From Burkholderia cepacia (lineage in GTDB: Bacteria; Pseudomonadota; Gammaproteobacteria; Burkholderiales; Burkholderiaceae): a stretch of DNA of 64,000 nt. The translations under genes and the position numbers were made by a program. This document shows positions 8,522-16,921 of the stretch, piece by piece; the first letter of the stretch is position 1; each line of letters starts with the position of its first letter. The notes beneath the pieces are model-generated. The model had not been told where the DNA came from, did no database searches, and saw nothing but the letters and a program-made list of their open reading frames with translations. The stretch spans positions 62,001-126,000 of the forward strand of contig NZ_LDWR01000055.1 of the NCBI RefSeq assembly GCF_001039005.1, given 5' to 3'.

Positions 8522-8810
8522 GACCTTCGCTCGTTGCGCTGCGTTGCATTGAACGAGGCAAGCCGTGTGCCAGCACGCGGCTGGCACGCGCGTTGCACGC
8601 GGTAAGGGAACGCTGTGGCGCAGGTGGCACGCGACGACGGCTGGCCGGGGGCGATGCATTGCCGTACCGGTTCGGCGCGCGATGCGTGCCGCGACATCGT
8701 GCGGCGCTGCGCCAGTTCGGCGAATCTGCCGCACAGGTGTGGTGCGGGTGACGTCGCGCGGCGTCCGTTATCGGTGCAGGGGTACGAACGGCATTCAGCA
8801 GAGGAGCGAC

Positions 8811-9473
8811 ATGGAATCCACCGGACAGACGACGCTGACCATCAGCAGCCGCAATTACTCGTCGTGGTCGATGCGCGGCTGGCTGCTCGCGAAGCTGAGC
8901 GGGCTCGCATTCGACACGGTCAGCGTGCCGATCGACGCCGCGTCGCGCGCGGAGTTGTTGCTGCTGTCGCCGTCGATTCTCGTGCCGTGCCTGACACACG
9001 ACGGCAACGCGGTGTGGGACACGCTCGCGATCGCCGAATACCTGAACGAAATCCGGCCGCAGGCGCGGCTGCTGCCTGACGATCGGCATGCGCGCGCGCA
9101 TTGCAGGTCGATCTGCGGCGAGATGCATTCCGGGTTCAGCGCATTGCGATCCGCGCTGCCGATGAACCTGCGCGCGCATTTCCCCGGCTTCCGGATCTGG
9201 TCGCGCGCGCAGCACGACATCCAGCGGATCGTGACGATCTGGCACGAGTGCCTGGCCGCGTACGGCGGGCCCTGGCTGTTCGGCGCGGAGATCGGTATCG
9301 CCGACGCGATGTATGCGCCGGTCGTCACGCGCTTCCTGACCTACGACGTGAAGCTCGAACCGGAGATCGCCGAGTACTGCATGCGCGTGCTTGCGCATCC
9401 GTTCGTCGCGGAGTGGATCGACGCGGCGAAGGCGGAGCAGGAAGACATCGACGAACTCGACATGGAGTTCTGA
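8811..9473 (+). CDS. Glutathione S-transferase family protein
   Basis: A 220-residue two-domain GST. The N-terminal thioredoxin-like domain starts LTISSRNYSSWSMRGWLLAK, with a Ser/Trp-rich active-site region, then the cis-Pro segment SILVPCL and the glutathione gamma-Glu contact WDTLAIAEYLNE. The C-terminal helical domain holds GPWLFGAEIGIADAMYAPVV, the N-capping box. The ATG at 8811 follows GAGGAGCGAC. The substrate is not evident. It stands alone between phaZ and the lipoprotein gene. Confidence 0.87.
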   Translation: MESTGQTTLTISSRNYSSWSMRGWLLAKLSGLAFDTVSVPIDAASRAELLLLSPSILVPCLTHDGNAVWDTLAIAEYLNEIRPQARLLPDDRHARAHCRSICGEMHSGFSALRSALPMNLRAHFPGFRIWSRAQHDIQRIVTIWHECLAAYGGPWLFGAEIGIADAMYAPVVTRFLTYDVKLEPEIAEYCMRVLAHPFVAEWIDAAKAEQEDIDELDMEF

Positions 9474-9654
9474 CGCGCCGGATCACGTGCGGCGCGTTCA
9501 ACGATCGGACGAATGGCGTCTGATCATGGGGCGCTTAAATCGGAGGAATCGACGCGCGTCGTGAGGTCTCGTGCGGCGGGCTTCGCGCGCGATCGGGGTA
9601 AACATCGCGGACGCGTTGCCGATAACGCAGGTCCAGTGCCCGCGAGAGAATCAC

Positions 9655-10047
9655 GTGAAACCGTTCTTCATGCTTGTCAGTGCCGCTGCGTTGGTCATGT
9701 CGGCCGGCTGCGCCCAACTTCAATCCGGACGTCAGGACGCGAATGCGCGCAACGATGTGCCCACTGCGTCGACGCCGCTCGTCGATTTCGTCATACCTGC
9801 CGATGCGCTTGGCGCACGCGATCCCCAACTGACCGCATTGCTGGCGAAAGTCGGCGCGCTGGCGTCGAAGCAGACGCAGCCGATGACGATTCGCGTGGCC
9901 GCGCTTCCGCAGGATTTCGGCTACCTGAACCAGTCGCTCCGGCGCGGCATCGCGACGCCGCGTGGCGCGTCGGTGCGCGTCGAGAACGTCGCGGCCGGGA
10001 GTTGCCGGCCGTACAGCGTGCAAGTCGCACCGACCCAGACCCAGTGA
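9655..10047 (+). CDS. Small lipoprotein of unknown function
   Basis: About 130 residues. The N-terminus is a lipoprotein signal with lipobox SAGC (VKPFFMLVSAAALVMSAGC), so the mature protein of about 110 residues should be lipid-anchored. The rest (PLVDFVIPADALGARD, then LPQDFGYLNQSLRRGI) shows no family I recognise. The GTG at 9655 fits the signal best; ATG 9670 is an alternative. It lies 14 bp before the next exported protein and so probably forms an operon with it and the lytic transglycosylase, ahead of the MotAB-like genes. Confidence 0.62.
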   Translation: MKPFFMLVSAAALVMSAGCAQLQSGRQDANARNDVPTASTPLVDFVIPADALGARDPQLTALLAKVGALASKQTQPMTIRVAALPQDFGYLNQSLRRGIATPRGASVRVENVAAGSCRPYSVQVAPTQTQ

Positions 10048-10061
10048 CAGGAGATATCACG

Positions 10062-10451
10062 ATGCGACGACTGTCGATCTGTGCGGCCATGCTCGTGTGC
10101 GGCACCGCGTTTGCGGCGCCACCCGGAGACGGTGCGCCGTTTGCCCCTGCCGCCTCCAATCAGGTGTTTCCGCCGCTGCCGCCGTACGCGTCGCTGCCGC
10201 CGGGGGCGGGCGGTGACGACGAAGCGCAGGCACCCGCGCCGGCGACGGCGGGCGGGCGTCACACGAAGAAGCAGCGCCACGCGCTGCCCGTGAAGAAGGC
10301 GCCGGAATTTCAGGTGCGTCTCGTCGTGACCGACGAGTCGCGTGCGGCGCTCGCCGCCGAGGACAAGAAGCTCGACGACGCGCTCGCGAAAAGCGCGCAC
10401 GAGCGGCGTACGACGGGGGCCGGCACAGCTGCGCTGGCGATGACGCAATGA
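10062..10451 (+). CDS. Exported Pro/Ala-rich protein of unknown function
   Basis: A 129-residue protein with signal peptide MRRLSICAAMLVCGTAFA. A Pro/Gly/Ala-rich stretch follows (FPPLPPYASLPPGAGG), then a basic block (RHTKKQRHALPVKKAP) and an acidic/Ala helix (AALAAEDKKLDDALAKSAHE). The layout, a flexible linker then a charged helix, suggests an envelope-spanning or docking protein, but no family is recognised. It starts after AGGAGATATCACG, and its stop overlaps the transglycosylase start (ATGA), which shows the two are made together. Confidence 0.65.
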   Translation: MRRLSICAAMLVCGTAFAAPPGDGAPFAPAASNQVFPPLPPYASLPPGAGGDDEAQAPAPATAGGRHTKKQRHALPVKKAPEFQVRLVVTDESRAALAAEDKKLDDALAKSAHERRTTGAGTAALAMTQ

Positions 10452-10969
10452 AGCGGCAGGATCGAAGCGACGGATACGTGACGACCCGGACGCGGATGGT
10501 CTCGATGCGGGCAGGTTGCGCGTCATGGCTGTGGTTCGCGATGTTGCTGACCGCGCTGTACATTGCGCCGGTGCGTGCCGACGACGCCGTACCCGGCAGC
10601 GCCTGCTTCGAGCGTGCAGCCGGCTACCAGGGCGTCAACCCGCAGATCCTGCGCGCGATCGCCTGGTACGAATCGAAGGGCAATCCCGCCGCCGTGCATC
10701 GCAACGCGGATGGCAGCATCGACGTCGGCCAGACCCAGATCAACTCGGTGCACTTCGGCGAGTTGCGCCGCTACGGTGTGCCGCCGGGCGCGTTGAAGGA
10801 TACGTGCGTGAACATCTACGTCGCCGCGTGGATGCTGAAGCGCAAGATGGTCCGTTACGGGAACACCTGGCAGGCGATCGGTGCGTATCACTCGGAAACG
10901 CCGCGCTTGCGGGACGAGTACGCGCGAAACATCCATGCGGTGCTCGTGTCGTGGGGCGTGCACGAGTGA
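10448..10969 (+). CDS. Lytic transglycosylase (IagB/VirB1-like)
   Basis: A 173-residue exported SLT-fold enzyme. A hydrophobic signal (about residues 25-44, ending VRA) precedes the catalytic segment ILRAIAWYESKGNPAAV with the likely catalytic Glu75, then DGSIDVGQTQINSVHF and the C-terminal WQAIGAYHS. IagB-type enzymes cut peptidoglycan locally to let secretion systems, pili or motors cross the wall. It overlaps the preceding gene by four bases and is followed 223 bp later by the FliG-like/MotA/MotB genes, which makes insertion of that complex a reasonable job. Confidence 0.85.
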   Translation: MKRQDRSDGYVTTRTRMVSMRAGCASWLWFAMLLTALYIAPVRADDAVPGSACFERAAGYQGVNPQILRAIAWYESKGNPAAVHRNADGSIDVGQTQINSVHFGELRRYGVPPGALKDTCVNIYVAAWMLKRKMVRYGNTWQAIGAYHSETPRLRDEYARNIHAVLVSWGVHE

Positions 10970-11192
10970 GCCGCGCGCGTTCGTGTGCGTTGAAGGCTGG
11001 AAGTAAGGATCGCCGCGGGCGTGGGCGATCCGCCGGACATGCGGTGGTTTGTCGTTTTCCCTGATGCATCGCGTCGTATCCGCCGCGCAAACGTTTCGCT
11101 GCCGATGACGTGTCCGCAGCCCAGGCGATGACGTTAAAGAACCCCCCAGCTCGTGTCGTAAACGGGAGCACGGGGAACGGCGATGATCGCGC

Positions 11193-12488
11193 ATGAAGCG
11201 CGGCGCAGCCGGACAAAAAAGTCAGCGCAGCAGGGGAATCGACTTGAATCGTCAGCAATCGTGGACGCGTACGGCGGCGCCAGGAGAAATCATTTACGCC
11301 GAGGGTTTCGCGGGTGAGCCCGTGATCTTTCTGATCACCGACGGCAAGGTCGAGCTGTCCACGCGATGCGAAGACAAGCGCGTCATCGTCGCGACGCTCG
11401 GCCGTGGCGAGTTCTTCGGGGAATCGGCCTTGCTCGCCGCCGAGCCGCGTGCGCATACCGCGAAGGCGCTTTCATTCTGTCAGCTCACGGTCGTGCCGGC
11501 CGGCATGCTCGACGATGAAATCGAGCGCGTGTCGGCGCTGCTGCGCCATATCGTGCGGACCATGATCCGGCGCGTGAAGCGCAAGGACGACCAGCTCGCG
11601 ACCTATACGCATGCTGACTTCATGCCGGGCGTGCTGTCGTATGCGCATGTGCTCGCGCTGATGGCCGGCGCCGATGTGCGCGAATCCGGCGATTCGTGGG
11701 CACGTCGGCCGATGCAGGCCCATGCGGCCGAGACCTCGGTGCCGCTCGCGGAAGTGATCCGCAAGTGCCGCGCGATTGCCGGCCATTCGCGGCCGCACGT
11801 GCTCGCGATGCTGCGACGCATGGAGAAGCTCAACCTCGTCACGATCGAATCCGCGCAGGCCGACCTGGCCGGCGGTGCATCCGACTATGCGGCTTCATCG
11901 GATGCGCGCCAGGTCGTCACGTTCGATGCCGCGCGCGTGATCGACCGCGCGCAGCAGGTTGCCGATCACGATCTCGACGTGTCGATCAACAGCGAACTCG
12001 AACTCATCGAGCTGGCCGATCTCGAATCGCTGATCGGCGTCGAGAAGACGTTGTTGCTCAACAAGCTGTCCAACGGCGAGATTGCCGAAGAGGTGTTCGC
12101 GTTCCGCAAATCGAAGGTGCTCAGCTACGTCGAGCAAAAGGGCGTCGCATACTTCTCGCGGCGCAACGCGCGTCGCGGCGGCGACGTGCGCGCGCTGGAG
12201 GATCTCGTGTGGGTCGACCAGCGCACGTTGTTCGACGTGATCAGCGGGTTTGATACGTACGATCTCGCGAAGCTGATCGCGAACCTCGACGATCGCGCGG
12301 TGGCCGACAAGCTGTTTTCCGTGATGACCGAGGCGCGGCGGAACGAGGTGTCGTGGGTGATGCGCCGCGAGCTCAAGCTCGATCCGATCGAGATCGAGGA
12401 CATCGTGCGACGTGTGCTGGATGCCGTTCGTGCGGCCAAGGCACCTGCGACGGGCACCATGTCCGTCGCATCGGCATCGGATGCATGA
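11193..12488 (+). CDS. Cyclic-nucleotide-binding (Crp-like) protein fused to a FliG-like C-terminus
   Basis: A 431-residue protein with three parts. Residues about 25-115 are a cNMP-binding beta-roll with a complete phosphate-binding cassette, FFGESALLAAEPRAHTA, whose Gly-Glu and Arg are the ligand contacts in this family. Residues about 180-225 look like a winged helix (PLAEVIRKCRAIAGHSRPHV). Residues about 262-415 resemble the FliG middle and C-terminal domains: LEDLVWVDQRTLFDVISGF, then DTYDLAKLIANL, keeping the Asp pair of the FliG torque helix. Start is uncertain: ATG 11193 has no clear ribosome site, while TTG 11244 has AGGGG seven bases upstream. MotA and MotB homologues follow immediately. 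Crp/FNR regulator is the likely automatic label; the C-terminus and neighbours argue for more. Confidence 0.72.
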   Translation: MKRGAAGQKSQRSRGIDLNRQQSWTRTAAPGEIIYAEGFAGEPVIFLITDGKVELSTRCEDKRVIVATLGRGEFFGESALLAAEPRAHTAKALSFCQLTVVPAGMLDDEIERVSALLRHIVRTMIRRVKRKDDQLATYTHADFMPGVLSYAHVLALMAGADVRESGDSWARRPMQAHAAETSVPLAEVIRKCRAIAGHSRPHVLAMLRRMEKLNLVTIESAQADLAGGASDYAASSDARQVVTFDAARVIDRAQQVADHDLDVSINSELELIELADLESLIGVEKTLLLNKLSNGEIAEEVFAFRKSKVLSYVEQKGVAYFSRRNARRGGDVRALEDLVWVDQRTLFDVISGFDTYDLAKLIANLDDRAVADKLFSVMTEARRNEVSWVMRRELKLDPIEIEDIVRRVLDAVRAAKAPATGTMSVASASDA

Positions 12489-12501
12489 CACGGAGGCGCG
12501 T

Positions 12502-13266
12502 ATGGATCTGTTGACCCTGGCCGGTGTGCTGCTCGGCGGCGCGGCGATCGTGTTCGGTTTTTCGCTGGAAGGCGGGCATTTCTCGATGCTGTTCCAGTTC
12601 GAAGCGCTCGTCATCGTGCTCGGCGGCACGCTCGGCGCGGTGATGATCCAGAACACCTGGGCACGCTTCTTCGATGCGGTGAAGCAGTTGCGGCTCGCGT
12701 TCGTGCGTGCGCGCGAGGTCGATCGCAAGAACCTGTCCGACCTGCTCGAATGGGGCGACCGCGCGAAACTCGACGGGTTGCTCGCGTTCGAATCGATGGA
12801 CGTCAGCGGCATTCATCCGTTCGCGCGCCGCGGGCTCGAGTTGCTGGCCAATGGCGTGTCGACCGCCGTGCTCGAGGATGCGTTGCAGCGCGAACTCGAC
12901 GCGTACGAGCGCAGCCGCCTGGCCGCCGTTCGTGTGTGGCAGCAGGCCGGCGGATATGCGCCGACGTTCGGCATTCTCGGCTCGGTGCTCGGGCTCGTGC
13001 AGGTGACGAGCCATATTCTCGAACCCGCGCAGCTTGGGCCGGGTATTGCGGTCGCGTTCGTCGCGACGCTGTACGGGCTGGCGTTCGCGAACCTCGTGTT
13101 CCTGCCGCTCTACGGCAAGCTGCGCGCGCAGATCGATAGCGAGCTGCGGTTCCGCAAGCTGTATCTCGACGGCTTGCTGGCGATTTCGCGCAAGGAGTCG
13201 CCGCATACGATCGAGACGCGCCTCACCGGCGACGTACGCGGGCGCGCGGCGGAATCGCTCGCGTGA
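12502..13266 (+). CDS. motA: MotA-like stator/proton-channel protein
   Basis: A 254-residue MotA/TolQ/ExbB-family inner-membrane protein of the short PomA/MotC type. Segments: TM1 LTLAGVLLGGAAIVFGFSL, TM2 FEALVIVLGGTLGAVMI, a cytoplasmic domain (about 55-145), TM3 beginning GGYAPTFGILGSVLGLVQ with the conserved channel Pro near residue 150, and TM4 IAVAFVATLYGLAFANLVF. It forms an ion channel with MotB. It starts 13 bp after the cNMP/FliG-like gene. No other flagellar genes are nearby, so this may be a second stator rather than the main flagellar one. Confidence 0.88.
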   Translation: MDLLTLAGVLLGGAAIVFGFSLEGGHFSMLFQFEALVIVLGGTLGAVMIQNTWARFFDAVKQLRLAFVRAREVDRKNLSDLLEWGDRAKLDGLLAFESMDVSGIHPFARRGLELLANGVSTAVLEDALQRELDAYERSRLAAVRVWQQAGGYAPTFGILGSVLGLVQVTSHILEPAQLGPGIAVAFVATLYGLAFANLVFLPLYGKLRAQIDSELRFRKLYLDGLLAISRKESPHTIETRLTGDVRGRAAESLA

Positions 13267-13305
13267 TGGGCTGCGTATGCGGTACGACGAACGGGGATCT
13301 TCGGC

Positions 13306-13965
13306 ATGACAGCCCGAACTGACGGCGCGACCACCGCCGACCGCGACGACGATGAACTCGACGGCGCGCAGTCGGGACGCTGGCTGATTTCGTACGCGGA
13401 TCTCATCACGACGCTGATGGTGCTGTTTCTCGCGCTGTATGTGCTCCAGCTTGCGAAATACAACGCGCTCGACGCGCGATATCAGACGCTTGCGCGGCAC
13501 GCCGGTGGTGCTGCGAGTAGTGCCGTGCCGGAACGCGCACCGGCCTGGCTCGCGTTGCTCGATTCGTTGAAGACCAACGGCCGGATATCGCTGGTGAAAG
13601 CGCCGCACGGTGTCGAGATCGGCATCGACGCGAAGATCCTGTTCAACGTCGGCGATGCGCGCTTGCTGCCCGATGCATCGCCCGTGCTGAACCAGATCGC
13701 GCAGGCACTGAGCGCGCATGCGACGGGCGACATCCTCGTCGAAGGACACACGGACAGCGTGCCGATCGCGAACGCGAAATACGAATCGAACTGGGAGCTT
13801 TCGTCGGCGCGGGCGGGGATCGTCGTGCGCTACCTGACCGAACGCGGCGTGGCGCCGCACCGGCTCGCGGCGATCGGGCGGGCCGATACGCAGCCGCTCG
13901 TGACGGGCGCCGATGCCGCCGCGCGGGCGCGGAATCGGCGCGTGACGATCTTCGTTGCGTACTGA
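13306..13965 (+). CDS. motB: MotB-like stator protein with OmpA peptidoglycan-binding domain
   Basis: A 219-residue protein. A short cytoplasmic N-terminus leads to one TM (about 28-50) containing SYADLITTLMVLFLALYV, where Asp32 aligns with the proton-carrying Asp of MotB. The periplasmic part (about 105-219) is an OmpA/MotB domain: LFNVGDARLLPDASPVL, VEGHTDSVPIAN, then NWELSSARAGIVVRYL and RNRRVTIFV. It anchors the MotA channel to peptidoglycan. It begins 39 bp after motA. The presence of the channel Asp and MotA Pro means the ion path looks intact. Confidence 0.9.
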   Translation: MTARTDGATTADRDDDELDGAQSGRWLISYADLITTLMVLFLALYVLQLAKYNALDARYQTLARHAGGAASSAVPERAPAWLALLDSLKTNGRISLVKAPHGVEIGIDAKILFNVGDARLLPDASPVLNQIAQALSAHATGDILVEGHTDSVPIANAKYESNWELSSARAGIVVRYLTERGVAPHRLAAIGRADTQPLVTGADAAARARNRRVTIFVAY

Positions 13966-14123
13966 TTTGTACTGATCCTGCGCGTATAGGCGGCCGCATA
14001 TGCCCGCCTGTCAACGACATAACGAATCTCGCATGATCGATATCTGAAATCAGCGATGCGCTTCCGCGCGTGCATGCCGATATCCCAAACTGGCTCAGAC
14101 CGAGCGGTTATCGAGGGTTCCCC

Positions 14124-15986
14124 ATGCATTTCTGGCGCAAGCTTTCCATTCAGAACAAGCTGATTCTCAGCATGACGAGTTGCCTGCTCGTGTTCGTCGC
14201 GATTTCGAGCGGACTCAGCATCCGTCTGATCGGCAACGCGGTGCGCGACCGCGTCGTGCGCGAAGAGTTGCCGACGGCAGTGAACGGCATTCGCGCCGAC
14301 GTGCAGCGGCAGATGGCCGGGCCGATCGCCGCGTCGCGTATTCTTGCACGCGATGCGTTCCTGCTGCAGTGGGAAGCCGACGGCGAACCTGATGCCGGCA
14401 CGCGCAACTGGATCCAGCTGGCGAAGAACATCAAGGACGAGCAGAAGGCGGCGTCCGTGCAGTGGGTGTCCGTGAAGAGCGGCAACTACTACAACGAAGC
14501 CGGCCTGCAGCGGAAGGTCACCGACAAGGATCAATGGCTGACCGGCTTCCTGTCGTCCGGCAAGGCGTTCGACGTGAACATGGATCGCGAGGTAACGCTC
14601 GGCGGCTACATGATGTTCATCAACAGCCGTGTCGAAATCGACGGCGTGCCGATCGGCGCCGCCTGCATGAGCCTGTCCGTCGATGCGCTCGCGAAGGGCA
14701 TTGCCGCTTACCGGATCGGCGAGACCGGGTTCGCGTATCTCGTGCGTCCCGACGGCGCGATCATGATGCATCGCGATACGTCGCTGATCGACGGCAAGCA
14801 TTTCATGAAGGACCAGCCGGGCCTGCCGGGCGATGCGTCGTCGACGCTGCTCGCCGGCAAGCCGTATGCGTATCTGAGCTACAACGGCGACGGCGGCGCG
14901 CGCTTCATCGCGACGTCGTTCATTCCGGAGCTGAATGCGTATGTCGTCGTCGAGGTGCCGGAGGCGGAGCTGCTCGGGCCCGTGACGCGCGCGATCCGCA
15001 GCGCGGCGCTGGTCGCGGCGGTGGTGGGCCTCGGTGTCGCATTGCTCGTGATCTGGCTGGTCGGGCGCGCGATTGCCGCGCCGATCCGGCGTGCGGCGAC
15101 GCTGCTGTCGGAGATCGCCAGCGGCCAGGGCGACCTGACGCGCCGCATGACGGTCGAGAGCCAGGACGAGATCGGGCAGTTGTCGGATGCGTTCAACCGT
15201 TTCGTGTCGTCGCTGTCGACGCTGGTTCACCGGATTCGCGCGGCGTCCGCGTCGATCGCGACCGGCTCGGCGCAGATCGCGTCGGGGAATGCGGATCTGA
15301 GCGAACGCACCGAAGGGCAGTCGAGCAACCTGGAGCGCACGGCTTCGTCGATGGAAGAGATTACGGCCGTGGTGCGGAACAACACCGAGACGGCGACGAC
15401 CGCCGCGAAGATGATCAACGGCGCGTCGGATACGGCGGCGCGCGGCGGGCAGGTGGTGGGCGAAGTGGTGAGCACGATGGAGCAGATCAGCAACGCGTCG
15501 CAGCGGATCTCCGAGATCATCGTGATGATCGACAGTATTTCGTTTCAGACGAACATTCTTGCGTTGAATGCGGCGGTGGAAGCGGCGCGAGCGGGGGAGC
15601 AGGGGCGCGGGTTTGCTGTCGTTGCTTCGGAGGTGCGGAATCTGGCGCAGCGTAGCGCGCAGGCGGCGAAGGAGATCAAGGCGCTGATCGAGCACAGCGC
15701 GGGCACGGTGAATACCGGGTCGCGGTTGGTTAGTGAGGCGGGGAAGGTGATGAGTGATGTCGTCTCGCAGGTTCAAGGCGTCAGCGCGATGATGAGCGAG
15801 ATTGCCGAGGCGAGCCTGGAGCAGAGTGCCGGGATCGATCAGATTGGGGATGCGGTGCAGTCTTTGGATCAGATGACGCAGCAGAATGCGGCTTTGGTCG
15901 AAGAAAGCGCGGCAGCGGCGGCGAGTTTGAAACAGCAGGCGGCGGAATTGACAAAACTGGTGTCGGCTTTCAAGGTGGATGAATAA
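14124..15986 (+). CDS. Methyl-accepting chemotaxis protein
   Basis: A 620-residue chemoreceptor. TM1 is about 12-33, followed by a long periplasmic Cache-like sensor (about 35-290; [19 protein letters not shown] is typical), TM2 about 293-314 ([18 protein letters not shown]), a HAMP linker, and the signalling domain with the hairpin tip [20 protein letters not shown] then [18 protein letters not shown]. It would feed a CheA/CheW array. The ATG at 14124 ([14 protein letters not shown]) is the natural start. It follows motB by 158 bp in the same orientation, which links it by position to the stator genes. Ligand unknown. Confidence 0.93.
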   Translation: MHFWRKLSIQNKLILSMTSCLLVFVAISSGLSIRLIGNAVRDRVVREELPTAVNGIRADVQRQMAGPIAASRILARDAFLLQWEADGEPDAGTRNWIQLAKNIKDEQKAASVQWVSVKSGNYYNEAGLQRKVTDKDQWLTGFLSSGKAFDVNMDREVTLGGYMMFINSRVEIDGVPIGAACMSLSVDALAKGIAAYRIGETGFAYLVRPDGAIMMHRDTSLIDGKHFMKDQPGLPGDASSTLLAGKPYAYLSYNGDGGARFIATSFIPELNAYVVVEVPEAELLGPVTRAIRSAALVAAVVGLGVALLVIWLVGRAIAAPIRRAATLLSEIASGQGDLTRRMTVESQDEIGQLSDAFNRFVSSLSTLVHRIRAASASIATGSAQIASGNADLSERTEGQSSNLERTASSMEEITAVVRNNTETATTAAKMINGASDTAARGGQVVGEVVSTMEQISNASQRISEIIVMIDSISFQTNILALNAAVEAARAGEQGRGFAVVASEVRNLAQRSAQAAKEIKALIEHSAGTVNTGSRLVSEAGKVMSDVVSQVQGVSAMMSEIAEASLEQSAGIDQIGDAVQSLDQMTQQNAALVEESAAAAASLKQQAAELTKLVSAFKVDE

Positions 15987-16024
15987 AGTCTGTTTGGCGA
16001 TTTAGAATGAGGCGTTTCTGAGGG

Positions 16025-16055
16025 ACGGCTGCCGTGGGGTCACGGCAGCCGTTTT
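16025..16055 (+). terminator. Intrinsic terminator after the chemoreceptor gene
   Basis: A perfect 12-bp stem, ACGGCTGCCGTG (16025-16036) with CACGGCAGCCGT (16041-16052), loop GGGT, ending in four T. It closes the motor/chemoreceptor region and marks the left side of the atypical segment. Confidence 0.82.
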
Positions 16056-16090
16056 GCATTCGGGATTGGTTTCGGGGACGTCATATAAGA

Positions 16091-16832
16091 ATGAAAAGCA
16101 TTTCCAAACTGAAAGTCGGGGCGGTTGTGCTCCTGACTCTGGTTGCTGTTGTCGGGGCGAAGGTGGTTGCGTCGCCGACGGATTCTTATCTCGCGGATCG
16201 GAAGAAGGCTGCCGAGGCAGTGAGTGCGGCTCGGATGGAAGATCGGGCGGATTTAGACAAGAAATACACCGTCGAGTTGAATGCGAAGCTGGTAAAGCTT
16301 GTGGGGACTGTCAAGGCGAAAGGGTTTTCCGGGAAGGTGGGGAGTAGCGTTCAGAGCGTTATCGCCGATGACGGGATGACGCCGGGGGGGAGCGGACGGG
16401 CTGCTCTTCAAGTCGGATGACGGGAAGAAGAGTTTTCTTGTGACAATTGTTCCACTTTTGAAGACTTGGGTGGGGACTGTGGATGCGGGGCTCAAGTCGA
16501 CGGATGATATTGCCGTTATCTTCGATAACGAGATGTTTTATACCGACGTGTTCAGCGATGACGCCGCAGCGTTTCGGTTTGCCGAGTTGCCGGTGAGGCG
16601 GAAGCCGGCGGATGCGGTGGTGCAGGCATTGTTGCTTGGTGATAACCAGGATGGTGGGCCGAATACCTTGGTGGTCACGATCGAGCAGGTGGGGCGAGTC
16701 TATATCCTTTGGAGGGATGTGACGATTCCAGTCCTGAGCGTCTGGTCTATTAGTGGTTCTTGCCAGTCGAACATCGTCACGTCGTCTGTGACGGTTAAGG
16801 CTATGGCCAGAGTCCAGCTCGCAGAGAGTTAG
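16091..16832 (+). pseudogene. Exported protein gene broken by a frameshift in a G7 tract
   Basis: The 5' part encodes a signal/anchor (MKSISKLKVGAVVLLTLVAV) and about 97 residues, then runs out of frame at seven consecutive G (16384-16390), ending at 16420. The +1 frame continues at once as ADGLLFKSDDGKKSFLVTIV, and runs to the TAG at 16830. Removing one G restores a single protein of about 246 residues. Beyond that TAG the same frame stays open as coding-like sequence ([17 protein letters not shown]) to 16919, so the ancestral gene may have been longer and now carries a nonsense change too. Family not recognised. A base-calling error in the homopolymer is the main alternative. Confidence 0.65.
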
Positions 16833-16921
16833 TATGCTTACCGGACTGCGGTGCCTGAGGAAAAAAGAACCGTTCGCGAGATGCTCAAGCAGATTCTGAT
16901 AATGGCGGGGGAAACGTAGAC

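Noticed and set aside
13830-15776. A 648-residue minus-strand frame opposite the chemoreceptor
   Set aside because: His/Arg/Asp-rich shadow of the antisense strand with no ribosome site; the plus strand has a complete chemoreceptor.
15540-15986. Strong G-over-C bias in the 3' end of the chemoreceptor gene, considered as a recombination junction
   Set aside because: The reading frame and signalling domain are intact, and similar bias appears at 3' ends of other genes here (for example hisP).
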